Source of the DNA: Paralithodes platypus
Lineage: Eukaryota; Arthropoda; Malacostraca; Decapoda; Lithodidae
Assembly (NCBI GenBank): GCA_032716605.1
Contig: CM064530.1
Coordinates: 3,157,785-3,221,784 of the forward strand
Reading direction: 5' to 3'
Length of the DNA: 64,000 nt
The position numbers and the translations under genes are program-made. The notes under the pieces are model-generated. The model worked only from the letters and a program-made list of their open reading frames with translations. It was not told the DNA's origin and ran no database searches. Positions 24,388 to 35,944 of this stretch are shown here, piece after piece (position 1 is the first letter of the stretch; each line of letters starts with the position of its first letter).

Positions 24388-24830
24388 TTAACCCGTGGAG
24401 CCCCGGCTAGTTTTGTAATGTTTGCGCACCAGAACCCGGCCGGTTTTCAAAAAAATGGTTTTATTCCAGAAACAATAGCGAATGGGTTAGGAATGAAGGA
24501 AAAACCACGAAAAACCCCTCAAAAAGCTTAAAAAATGGTCCTACAGAGCCCCCGAAAACGGATTTTACAACAGTAAAAAATTGAAGGCAATTATCCCAAA
24601 AAACCAGGTTATTGCGCGCTCGCACGCACGTGGACTTTGAGAGTTTTCAACCATCAACACGGTTGCGTGGGATACGTACACAGTTCCCATACAAATCTGA
24701 GCCCTCTTGAGTGGCTACACCTGAGGTTACAGTCGGCGCAATTAGGGTGACGTGTCAGGCGCGTCTCTGGGGCCGTGTGTTACATACATCGCCGACGCGT
24801 CAGATGCGTCGCTGGGGCTGTACGGGTTAA
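24388..24830 (+). mobile_element. TTAA-flanked MITE, family B (B1)
   Basis: 443 bp between TTAA sites, starting CCCGTGGAGCCCCGGCTAG and ending GTCGCTGGGGCTGTACGGG, so the terminal bases pair imperfectly. Contains a CG-rich stretch (GCGCGCTCGCACGCACGTGG) and no ORF of interest. Confidence 0.8.
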
Positions 24831-24875
24831 AGGCACTATTTTTATAGGACCTCTACTACTGTATGCAAATCTGAA

Positions 24876-25015
24876 ATTTTTTCTACCGAAAAAATGTAAA
24901 AATTAATCTAGAAGGGGGATCTAATGAGTTGGGTTGTTTTTTTTTTGATGGAGGTCTAGGGAGGAAACTAGAAAAAAAATGAATAAATTTAAAAATCGCC
25001 CAAAAAGTGCCCGTA
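24876..25015 (+). mobile_element. MITE family G fragment (G10)
   Basis: Right part only: TTTTTTCTACCGAAAAAATG, GGAGGTCTAGGGAGGAAACT and AAAATCGCCCAAAAAGTG. Sits just after B1. Confidence 0.6.
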
Positions 25016-25519
25016 AAAACGGCTCGTGGGACTCCAGCTTTAGGGGGCGGCAGCCTACACGTTAGACCTTTATAACGACAACATATAGTCGTTGATGGGG
25101 CATATCTTTACATTGCTAAATAATTTCAGAATTAAAACTAATTAACTTAAAATAAATCAAAGAACTAGCAAACAATAACCGACCTTTAAGTAAATACACC
25201 AATAACAAATGGACTATACTTTAATTGTAGGTAAAAAGAGGTAATTTAATCTGCACTTTAATTACAAATAAGTTAAAGGTTGCGATAATGGCTAATAGCC
25301 ATTCGTTAAGTACAGTTACATTAAAGTTTTATCTCCGGTAATTTTATCAAAGTTGAATAGCCTATAGAAACTGACCGAACCGATTACCCCCTTCCGTACC
25401 GATGACTTTCTTTTAATTTTAGTCAGGCTACTATTAGATTTGATAATATTAAAGATTTCTTTCGCGGGCCCATTAGAAATAATTTATTGGAAAATAGGGA
25501 CCTATAGACTATTGTTCTC

Positions 25520-26895
25520 ATTAGGATATAGTCCGTATGGAGGAATTAGGATATAGTCCGTATGGAGGAATTAGGATATAGTCCGTATGGAGGAATTAGG
25601 ATATAGTCCGTATGGAGGAATTAGGATATAGTCCGTATGGAGGAATTAGGATATAGTCCGTATGGAGGAATTAGGATATAGTCCGTATGGAGGAATTAGG
25701 ATATAGTCCGTATGGAGGAATTAGGATATAGTCCGTATGGAGGAATTAGGATATAGTCCGTATGGAGGAATTAGGATATAGTCCGTATGGAGGAATTAGG
25801 ATATAGTCCGTATGGAGGAATTAGGATATAGTCCGTATGGAGGAATTAGGATATAGTCCGTATGGAGGAATTAGGATATAGTCCGTATGGAGGAATTAGG
25901 ATATAGTCCGTATGGAGGAATTAGGATATAGTCCGTATGGAGGAATTAGGATATAGTCCGTATGGAGGAATTAGGATATAGTCCGTATGGAGGAATTAGG
26001 ATATAGTCCGTATGGAGGAATTAGGATATAGTCCGTATGGAGGAATTAGGATATAGTCCGTGTGGAGGAATTAGGATATAGTCCGTGTGGAGGAATTAGG
26101 ATATAGTCCGTATGGAGGAATTAGGATATAGTCCGTATGGAGGAATTAGGATATAGTCCGTATGGAGGAATTAGGATATAGTCCGTATGGAGGAATTAGG
26201 ATATAGTCCGTATGGAGGAATTAGGATATAGTCCGTATGGAGGAATTAGGATATAGTCCGTATGGAGGAATTAGGATATAGTCCGTATGGAGGAATTAGG
26301 ATATAGTCCGTATGGAGGAATTAGGATATAGTCCGTATGGAGGAATTAGGATATAGTCCGTATGGAGGAATTAGGATATAGTCCGTATGGAGGAATTAGG
26401 ATATAGTCCGTATGGAGGAATTAGGATATAGTCCGTATGGAGGAATTAGGATATAGTCCGTATGGAGGAATTAGGATATAGTCCGTATGGAGGAATTAGG
26501 ATATAGTCCGTATGGAGGAATTAGGATATAGTCCGTATGGAGGAATTAGGATATAGTCCGTATGGAGGAATTAGGATATAGTCCGTATGGAGGAATTAGG
26601 ATATAGTCCGTATGGAGGAATTAGGATATAGTCCGTATGGAGGAATTAGGATAGTCCGTATGGAGGAATTAGGATATAGTCCGTATGGAGGAATTAGGAT
26701 ATAGTCCGTATGGAGGAATTAGGATATAGTCCGTATGGAGGAATTAGGATATAGTCCGTATGGAGGAATTAGGATATAGTCCGTATGGAGGAATTAGGAT
26801 ATAGTCCGTATGGAGGAATTAGGATATAGTCCGTATGGAGGAATTAGGATATAGTCCGTATGGAGGAATTAGGATATAGTCCGTATGGAGGAATT
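25520..26895 (+). repeat. 25-bp satellite, very homogeneous
   Basis: About 55 copies of AGGAATTAGGATATAGTCCG plus TATGG. Only two units (near 26060-26090) read GTGTGG, and one near 26650 lacks two bases. Such uniformity points to recent amplification. Confidence 0.98.
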
Positions 26896-26909
26896 TAGTT
26901 ATCGACACT

Positions 26910-27352
26910 GTAACCCGTACAGCCCCAGCGACGCGCCTGACGCGTCGGCGATGTATGTAACGCACAGCTCCAGAGACGCGCCTAGCGCGTCACCCAAATT
27001 GCGCCGACCGTAACCTCAGGTGTAGCCACTCAAGAGGGCTCAGATTTTTATGGGAACTGTACGTATCCCACGCAACCGTGCCGATGGTTGAAAACTCTCA
27101 AAGTCCACGTGCGTGCGCGTGACCGCGCAATAACCTGTTTTTTGGGGGTAATTGCCTTCAATGGTTTACTCTTGTAAAATACATTTTCGGGGGCTCTGTA
27201 GGACCATTCTTTAAACTTTTTGAGCGGTTTTTAGTGGTTTTTCCTTCATTCCTAACCCATTCGCTATCGTTTCTTGAATACAAAAAAAAATGAAAACCGG
27301 CCGGGTTCTGGTGAACAAACATTACAAAACTAGCCGGGGCTGGACGGGTTAA
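26910..27352 (-). mobile_element. MITE family B (B2), inverted, next to 25-bp array
   Basis: Same element as B1 in reverse orientation, with TTAA intact at 27349-27352 and GTAA at the other end. It begins 15 bp after the 25-bp tandem array ends. Confidence 0.8.
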
Positions 27353-28209
27353 TAAAACCAATTACATCGAAAAATTACACCAAAATATTAAGTCTCGACC
27401 GTAAACAAAGCATTGCGCACAATGAATCCTTCGACTTTACTCTTTGTTTTGAACGATGGGGTGGGTGCGATTCACCCAATAAATTGCGTGAGCGTTACTC
27501 ACAAAAACAAAATACCGGCAACCTGTTTTTGCCCCCTTACAGATCTACATATATGAGGATGACAATAAATAAGGGGGGGTAAAGGGGGGGCACCACCCCC
27601 CTCAACCCATCTTGTATAAAATTTACCCCACAATTTTCCTTACCTACTGTAAAAGTGAGATTCACCCAAGAAATGGCGCCATTTGAAGTCATATCTTCAG
27701 AATAATTAATAAATGGTAAGTTACTGCAAATCCTCAACTCCAACCACAAAACAAATTATTCCTTTAAAAAATACAGAAACTTGGTAAATAAGGCGGCTCT
27801 AGCAGTCTTGAATGTTACCAACGATTTTAGTCAGTTTAAAAAAGACCTCTAGCCTAGCAATAAACAGGCTTCGAACCATCTCTCTTAACCCTTTTTACTA
27901 CCTCAGATCCTTATGCTGCAGTCTTCTAAATACAGCTAGAATAAACAACAAAAACCTCGCGGTACAGAACAGATTAACTCTAGCCTAGGCCTATGTAAAC
28001 AGGCAGCATGATCTTTAGAAAAAAACTAAAAATTAGTTACTCAATATATTAACCCTCTGATAATAGTGACTATTCTGTCCATCAACAGATTGTATACAGT
28101 TTAGTATTTGTGAAGACCGAGAATTCAGTTGAAAAATGTCTATGTTTAGAGTATCAACCTTCCATAATAGGCCTAGGCCTAGTCTCCAAATATTTAAAAT
28201 CAAATTCGA
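27353..28209. other. Intergenic, no recognised feature
   Basis: AT-rich sequence with scattered short ORFs lacking codon or domain support. Nothing further is seen. Confidence 0.6.
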
Positions 28210-28318
28210 AGTATTGAAAGATTAAACTAGGCCTAATAGGCTATCGTTTAGGAATAGACAAAAGTAGTATTGAAAGATAAAACTAGTAGGCTATCGTTTA
28301 GTAATAAGACAAAGGTAG
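28210..28318 (+). repeat. About 57-bp tandem duplication
   Basis: Two copies of GTATTGAAAGAT(T)AAACTAG and AGGCTATCGTTTAG(G/T)AATA, the second lacking about 7 bp. Confidence 0.75.
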
Positions 28319-28429
28319 GCAAATGGCTACTTCCCGAACGCGGTTGGTTGTTTACATCAAAACCACGAGAGGTGCAACTTCACAAAACACGGTATATATA
28401 GGTTAAAATAAGGCTAGATATTTAAATAA

Positions 28430-28680
28430 TGATAATAGCCTATGGCTTAGCTTGTCGGTCGGTCGATCGGTCTGTCAGTTGGATGAAGAGAGCTGGATGA
28501 AAGCCGAAAAGAGGGTCGCAGCGAACTGATGAGTGGAGGTGTTGCTTGGACGATGTCTAAATGTGCTCTAGCGCCTGCGCGAGGAGTCATCGTCCTGCGC
28601 TACCAATCTAGCGGATACTGCTAAGTTTGTAGCGGATATCTAGCGGTAAATATCGTACCGCTTTTATATTACGACATGGC
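28430..28680. other. CG-richer unidentified block
   Basis: Contains a CGGT-rich stretch (GGTCGGTCGGTCGATCGGTC) and several CG dinucleotides in AT-rich DNA, with TATATATAGG about 40 bp before. It could be a promoter or an unrecognised repeat; nothing proves either. Confidence 0.25.
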
Positions 28681-30024
28681 TATATGATAAATCATACATG
28701 CATTCTAAAGACTTAAATACTATACTTCCGTACAATAGGCCTTATTTAACTTAAGCTTACACACTGTCAAGCTTACATACTGTATTGTTTCAACAGTTTC
28801 ATACTGTATAATTATAGGGTACGATACATAGAAAACTTATGTTATACCACTGACTATCGTGAATCCACGATACTATCCATGGATCCGGTATCTGATCAAA
28901 GTATGAGTTAAACCCATGGAAGTTTCTTATTGTTCAACTACAGTATCTAACATCCCTTACCGTAGACGCGGACCTTCAGGATTCCCTTTATATTCCAAAA
29001 ACGAAGGCAATAAAGCGATATTTAACAAGGCACTGAGACGCGGACACAGATTTAAACACGTGGAGTGTAGCCTAGTTCGAAACCTACCCAGATGGCTTCT
29101 GTTTATATATTTTACTAGGCCTACTCAAAAACATTACGCTATTATGGACGGACAATACAGTGTAATGAGTTTTATTGGTGACTAACAAAATAATACTTTA
29201 GTAAAAAGATAAGTCCTCATCCAACCATTCGAACGTTTGTTTATTTTTTTCGGAACGCAGTCTAATTTTTTTAAGACTTAGGCTAATTATTTAACATGGC
29301 CTAATAGGCTATTATAGGCTATTATGGCTATTATAAATGAGGGCTAACCAGCCCGATATCACCATGCTAAGGTTTATATGCCGAAGTAAGCTAAACTTGT
29401 TAGGCGCGTTTTTTAGGTGTGGTGGACTCCGTTGTTACCACCGCATTTTATACTACCTGTCAATAAGTAATGCGAGAGATGCGTAATGAGCGATATATTA
29501 AATAGTAATATCCACCTAATAGGACACTACCTGGTAATTAACAATCTTCAATCCCACGTACCAGGTATCAGTGCCACGTATTAATTGGCATGGGTTAGTC
29601 TTATCCACACATACCGTTCCAAATACATAGTCCAGAAATCGTGAACCCTAACCTTTGCAACTCAAAAAGGGGCTGTAAGTATCCACACCTGTTCCCTGGC
29701 GGACTCTTCCCAAATGGTAGAAATATAAGCTCCATTACTCTAATTATTCGCTAGTTATATAGGTTGATGTTCACGAGTTTTGGCCAACTTTGAATAGGGT
29801 AAAGCTGGAAGGTAAGGGTTATTCTACATCCAATGTACTAGGTCTAGTTTGGGTGGTTAGGAAATAGTCTTTCTAGGTTAGTTTTGGTTCTAGGGACTCT
29901 TAATACTGGTTAGGCAAGGGTTAGTTCGGTTTATCCCACATACTACGTACTAGGGACACTTAATACCTGGTAGGTAGGGGTACTTTCGTATTCTATCAAA
30001 TGTGCTATAAAAAGTATTTTTTTT
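28681..30024. other. Intergenic, no recognised feature
   Basis: AT-rich. An 89-codon ORF at 28916-29185 has no recognised domain and no splice or promoter context; not accepted as a gene. Confidence 0.55.
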
Positions 30025-30203
30025 CCAGCTGAGGGTAAATTGCCATGTTTCTATCGTGGTTACTCAGCTGTAAGGTATATTTTGTAGCGAAATATGCTGT
30101 TAATTATGAAAACTTGGCATTAATAAGACAGCCATAGTAGTTTCATATATTTCCATTAAGTATCAAGAAATCAGCAAATAAGATTAAATTTATAATCAGC
30201 TGG
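30025..30203 (-). mobile_element. Dispersed element J (J2), unexpanded copy
   Basis: 179 bp from CCAGCTGAGGGTAAATTG to AATCAGCTGG, with partly inverted ends. It holds a single equivalent of the 39-bp unit found in J1 (minus strand: GAAACTACTATGGCTGTCTT). Confidence 0.7.
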
Positions 30204-31054
30204 AAACAAATAGAGTATAGGTTTACATCCACAGGTTGGCTCAAGTTTTAAAGTTAAAAAACAATTCGAAAAGTGTCCTACACCGTGAATATTGCTACTA
30301 TATAGACTTGCTTATTACGCAGCTCCCGCATTAACCCGGCAAGCGCGATAGGCCTCACGGAAGGCTTCCTATAGGGAACGCGATAGGCCTCACGGAAGCA
30401 AGACCATAAAAAAAGCCTTCCAAAAAAAAAAAAGGGCCTATCAAAACAAAGGATTTTGTCTCTAGGTGAGATAATTCCCCTCTAGTACTCATCCATGTGT
30501 TTCTCACCCCTCCCCCTCCCCTCCTTCCCCACCTTATTCCCCCCTCTCCTCAATTATCACCTATTTATCCACTTATTATCATCATTTATCGGTTATTTTT
30601 CTCTCCCGCGATAATGTAGCACAAGTGGGTTGCAGAAAAGATCGTTATGCAACACCCAGACACCGGCACACACCGCCCCGCTCGTCTCAGTTGACTCCCA
30701 GACAGCGAGAGGGGAGGGCTGCCTGTGGCTCTCTCTCGCCTGAGATTATGACCGGGTGGCCAATATCTTCGTTTTTCACCACCCAAATGCTTTTCCCACT
30801 TATTTTAGCACTCTTGAAGGTTCATATATACATCATATATGTAAAATAAAAGCATACCGAAAACAAATAATGGTTTATATTGTAAATATAACGAATTATG
30901 TCAGAATCCAGGGCTAGAAATGCACAAATAACTACCCTAGCACCTAGGTCTATATCGCGCTTGTCAGGTTAAGAGTACCGCATTGGCAGGTACCGGTAGT
31001 ATGCAATGCGACTATTCTATTAGGATATAAAATCTAACTGCTTCACCGTTCATT

Positions 31055-31255
31055 CAGTGTACGGGCACGCAAATAAGTCATGTCCCAGCTGTCATTACGT
31101 TTGGCTTGCTCTGTGCTGTATTAATGTCAGTCAGATGTTTAATAGGGTGGGTAAATATAGAAACATGTTGGTATACCTCACTCAAAAAAAACAAAAACAA
31201 TTATTGATCAAAACAGAAATGGTGCAGATACATCACTTATTAGCGCGACTGTACC
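31055..31255 (+). mobile_element. MITE family I (I2)
   Basis: Opposite orientation to I1, starting GTGTACGGGCACGCAAATAA and ending CACTTATTAGCGCGACTGTA, with the shared interior TCAGATGTTTAATAGGGTGG and CAATTATTGATCAAAAC. Confidence 0.6.
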
Positions 31256-31385
31256 AAGAGTCACTTTCACCAGATAACTGCAAGGATTGTTTTAGGTGCG
31301 CATTGGAGTTTATTGCCGGTTGTATCTTTTACAACTTAATTTATAGGTAGTGGATTCTTCAACTTTCATTAAAAAACAAAATAAA

Positions 31386-31518
31386 CTATTTTGTAGCGAA
31401 ATATGAAGTTGATTCTGAAAACTCTGCATTAATACGACACACAGCCATAGTAGTTTCATATATTTCCATTAATTATCGAGAAATCAGCTAATAAGAGATT
31501 CAATTTACCATCAGCTGG
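31386..31518 (-). mobile_element. Dispersed element J (J3), partial
   Basis: Matches the J2 right part (TTTTGTAGCGAAATATGAAG, CAGCCATAGTAGTTTCATAT, TTTACCATCAGCTGG). The left end is missing. Confidence 0.6.
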
Positions 31519-33021
31519 GAACAAATAGTATAGTATAGAGTATAGAGTCCTAGGCTTATTATAGTCTAAGTGTGGCGCGGGCTCCATTAGGCTACGGTAA
31601 AGGTCAGATCATTAAATTGGGTTAATTATGAAGAGTTTCGGAGATCAGTTTTCTACCGCCGCCATTGTTCAGAGACAGTTGCATTAGATCATAATTATAC
31701 CCTAATCTACATATTTCAAACATTTCCAGTTCATACATTTTTACAACTAACAAAATGTAACTAATATAATTCCGCAATGTCCTTTGTATTTGTGATGTGT
31801 TACAGGAGTTATACTTTATCATATAGAAGTACCGGTATATTATAGCCTTTATATTTTTCCAAATAATTATAGTTTTTATCAATTTGCATGCACTGTCAAG
31901 GACGTTCCCTCTTTAATCTAACGCCCCCTCATTACACTAAGGTTTCCCTAACTTAGGTAAAACCGAACAAAAAACGGGCATGCGGTTATAGAGTATTTAA
32001 CAAGGAAAAGAACAGAGGTCTTTTGGTTGTATGCCCCACGATAGTGGCGCAATCCCTAGGACGCGCAAGGAACGGACTGAAACCACGCTTTCATCTCTTC
32101 TATCCTTGACCCGAATCTAAAAGACTAACCCATTTTCTACCGAAAAATGTGCACATTCCTAAGGGAGGGTCACTTTTTCAAGCTTGATTAAGTCTATGTA
32201 GCAAACTAAAAACCTCCCCTTACAGATTCAAACTAGCAGGTTCACTCAAAAAAGCCCTACATACCAATACTTCCGAGAGCTATTTTTATAACTAAAGTCC
32301 GTTTCATTTCAGTAGACTAAATATAATCCCTTAGCAGCTTATTACTCTAGTTAATGGCAAATATTTAAACTTAGGTCTCTTAATCTTTATACCAAGCTTT
32401 TATAATTAAAATTTCAAACAAATGTAAAAAATAGGTAAAAAATAAAGAGTAAGACATGGCAATTTACGGTCAGATTTAAAGAAACCGCCCAGTTTGTGAG
32501 CGCACCTAATCCAAGAACATTTGAACGAGTGCTAAATACCGCGTTTAACCATTTTAGTTTACCTTTAGTTTGACTTTGCGCGATAAAGATAAAGTCACAA
32601 GAGCGAATCTATTTAGGTTCGTAATAAAGTGCCTTAACCCCATCTGGTCCGAAGTCTCAATTAGGTCACTTTTATTAAATAGGATTAGGCTATCCTGTTA
32701 TTCCTCAGTTCTTAGATTGATTAGTGCGTTTAAAGAGTTTCCTTCTGCAAATGCATTTTTAGGCCTACCCATTATAGAGAAATGCTAGACATAAAACCAA
32801 ATTGTCATGACCCTAACTTAATCTAATAAGGAAAAGTGAATATGCCACCCAAGAAAAAATAAATAAATAAATAAAATGGAGGGAAATAGGGGCCTGAGCA
32901 TATAGATATAGAATATGATAAAATTCTACGGATCAAAGATGGCCGCCCTTTTTGCTTCCACCCTTACTCAAACCCACAAAGTCAAATGAAAAATATACTT
33001 GCAACGGTCAAGATATAGCCT
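31519..33021. other. Intergenic, no gene
   Basis: AT-rich; only the G6 fragment at 32130-32222 is recognised. ORFs at 31622-31882 and 32570-32788 lack support. Confidence 0.55.
32130..32222 (+). mobile_element. MITE family G fragment (G6)
   Basis: Right third only: TTTTCTACCGAAAAATGTGC to AACCTCCCCTTA. Confidence 0.6.
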
Positions 33022-33336
33022 ACTATCTATCTATTGCCTGACGCCGTGATCCCCGAAGGGGTGGCCACGAACGAACCGCCCCATGCACCTCTGTCCCCAG
33101 TCAGTCGACGCCCCTCCCCCCAACCAGCACCGCCTTCGTTCATGTACTTCCTCACTCCATCCTTCCACCTCTCATTCGGTCTACCTCACCCTCTGTCCCT
33201 CCACCTCGCTCTCTTACACTCTTAGTCATTCTCTCTCTTTCCATACGTTCCATATGGCCGAACCATCTCAAGTTGTTCCTTTCCACACTTTCCAGCACAT
33301 CTACCTCCACACCACACCTCATAGCCTACTGCGGTG
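33022..33336 (-). mobile_element. LINE/SINE 3' end fragment (family K), inverted copy
   Basis: Reverse-complement relative of 7541-7817, beginning with the tail (CTATCTATCTATTGCCTGAC) and running through GTGGCCAC and the GACAGAGGTGCA-equivalent. On the minus strand it reads RRLTGDRGAWGGSFVATPSG, again like a LINE ORF2 C-terminus. The last bases of this family resemble the 3' part of the SINE at 54328-54521. Confidence 0.6.
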
Positions 33337-33785
33337 ACAAATACCAACAGCTATATAAATCAAAATTATATCCCATACGCGATTTTAAAATATTGTCCCC
33401 CGAAGTCTTGTGCATTAATCTATGATCTGTATTATAAAGTACGATAATTTGCTCGTTCTTGCCATTTTCGAGCCATGTATTTTAGTTTGTCCCCTACGCT
33501 ACAAAATTATGTCCCCGTACAAAAATATATATCCAAAATATATAAATTAAATCAAATTCAATTAAATAGTTAAATTTTTAGATAGAAAAGTTATCCTTAT
33601 TGTATTTTTTTTTTAATTTTGCAAATTATTTTTTTTAAATTTAGCAATATTAAGATATCCCCCCCACCCTTTAACCATATTTTCCGCTTTCCAAAAGATT
33701 AAAACAATTAAAAACACTGCAAAAGTGAAAAAAATTAGTTTCTCTACGAACTCAATATCGCGCCTTTATTACACTTATTTAACTC

Positions 33786-34223
33786 TTAACCCGTGGAGCC
33801 CCGGCTAGTTTTGTAATGTTTGCGCACCAGAACCCGACCGGTTTTCAAAAAATGGTTTTATTCCAGAAACAATAGCGAATGGTTTAGGAATGAAGGAAAA
33901 ACCACGAAAAAACGCTCAAAAAGCTTAAAAAATGGTCCTACAGAGCCCCCGAAAACGGATTTTACAAGAGTAAAAAATTGAAGGCAATTATCCCAAAAAA
34001 CCAGGTTATTGCGCGCTCGCGCGCACGCACTTGGACTTTTCAACCATCGGCACGGTTGCGTGGGATACGTACACAGTTCCCATACAAATCTGAGCCCTCT
34101 TGAGTGGCTACACCTGAGGTTACGGTCGGCGCAATTAGGGTGACGCGTCAGGCGCGTCTCTGGGGCTGTGCGTTACATACATCGCCGATGCGTCAGACGC
34201 GTCGCTGGGGCTGTACGGGTTAA
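33786..34223 (+). mobile_element. TTAA-flanked MITE, family B (B3)
   Basis: 438 bp between TTAA sites, highly similar to B1 across its length (CCCGTGGAGCCCCGGCTAG to GCTGGGGCTGTACGGG). Confidence 0.8.
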
Positions 34224-34366
34224 GTATAGAGTATTTAATTTGCGGCAGTAATGCCATATTGCCGTGACTAATGGGGTGAATAGTATAAATTTCCACACTA
34301 ATGGATGAAACTTAAACCAATATAATGGAGCGAAGCATTATATAAAATAAAAATTATGAATATACC

Positions 34367-35027
34367 TTAACCCGTTGAGACCCAGCGTCGCACGTGTTGC
34401 GTCGGCAGTCTTTGATCACCAACTCCCAGCGACGCATCACGTGCGTCCGACATATAAAAAACACTTACGTGGCTCGTAAGGTAGGAAATGGCGGGAGAAT
34501 AGGAGGGGGAGGTACCGTAGTGTGTGTGGGAGCCGGGCCAGTAGGTGTGAGCGGGCCGAGACAGCCGCGCGGCTGGTGGTGGTGGGCTTAGTGGGGATAG
34601 TTTACACCCCTAGTTCACCGCCACTTTGAACCTTCATTACTCCGGTCGTATGGGAGCTAGAGGCTTGAGATTTATGTGAGATACTCCTTAGGATGTATGC
34701 CGTACAATGCCATACTCAGTTTTTACCCTAGTGCTCCCGGGCGGGTGGTCATGCGGGGGAGACGAACTATTGAAACCCCCCCCCCCCCCCCCAAATGACC
34801 GAAATGAGTTTTTTTTTATTTTTGTGTTAATTTCTCACCATTCTCTTCCATTTTGGCTCAACAAATTTTTTTGAGGCTCCCCCCAAAAAAAAATGTCAGA
34901 GGTGATTTTTTTTTTTTTTTCATTTCTCATCCTGGTCTTCCATTTTAGCAAACAAACAAAATAAGTGAAAATGGCTTGGGACTAGGGTGAACAAAATATT
35001 ATAACTAGCCGGGGCTCAACGGGTTAA
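34367..35027 (+). mobile_element. TTAA-flanked MITE, family B variant (B4)
   Basis: 661 bp between TTAA sites. Ends CCCGTTGAGACCCAGCGTCG and CTAGCCGGGGCTCAACGGG match B-family ends, and the terminal CCCGTTGAG/CTCAACGGG is a perfect 9-bp inverted repeat. The interior is different from B1-B3 and includes a 16-nt C-tract near 34775-34790. Confidence 0.75.
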
Positions 35028-35539
35028 GACAAATTAATTTGATCTTAGTTTGTTTTGTCTTTTTAAGTTTTAAATTAGGCTACATAATTTCTAGTGTTTC
35101 GATTTAAGATTTCCGCCGCAATTGCATTTATCCCCATTATTCAACAACGTTAAGACACGCCCCCTGAAAACCATAGTCTCATGACCCCCGCTGGTCTCTG
35201 CGATATAGAAGACTTACTAGTACGGTGGGGGGAAAAAAGTTCTCTAGAATGAACAAAATACGGTTGAGAATTTAAAATAATTTGCTCTCCAACCTTATTC
35301 AACACAAAGTAAGGTTAATATACAGGAGACGCAACAATGTGTTTTTCAGGTATTTTTTTTGGTATTTTGATTTTGTTTTTGGTGTTTTAGTCGTATCTAG
35401 TGTTGACATTGAATGGGAATTAAGCATTTACCCATTATCCATCAATCTAAAGACACGCCCCCGATAGTGGGGAGGGCTATGAAGATCAGGGAAATTGAGG
35501 GGTAAAAAGCGTATAGAACACGATAATACACATTTGTAA

Positions 35540-35930
35540 CCCAAATTTGGCTCGGGTTTGTTCAATTTCCAGACCCATAAAACCCGATTTTTTGAAAACC
35601 CGAGCCAAGTTTTGACGAAACTTGGCTCGGATTTAACAAATGTAAAAATGAAAAAAATACAGTAACCTTGGTAAATTAATGGCTCGGGTTTTGTCAATTT
35701 CCAGACCCATAAAACCAGACTTTTTGAAAACCCGAGCCAAGTTTTGACGAAACTTGGCTCGGATTTAACTAATTTAAAAATGAAAATAACACAGTAACCT
35801 TATTAACATGTTGGCTCGGGTTTTGTAAATTTCCATACCCATATAACCCGACATTTAGAAAACACGAGCCAAGTTTTGACGAAACTTGGCTCGGATTTTA
35901 CTAATGTTCATGTTAAAATTACACAGTAAC
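35540..35930 (+). repeat. About 132-bp tandem repeat with perfect hairpins, three copies
   Basis: Each unit starts TGGCTCGGGTTT and contains CCGAGCCAAGTTT, TGACG and AAACTTGGCTCGG, a perfect 13-bp stem with a 5-nt loop (35600-35630 and 35732-35762; a 12-bp stem at 35865-35893). Confidence 0.95.
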
Positions 35931-35944
35931 CCTAATCAAATCTT

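Noticed and set aside
25520..26895. Possible CRISPR array (regular 25-bp repeats)
   Set aside because: There are no spacers: the unit is continuous and the genome is animal.
28916..29185. 89-codon ORF with basic residues
   Set aside because: No recognised domain, no splice or promoter context and no related sequence in the window; length is within chance for this DNA.
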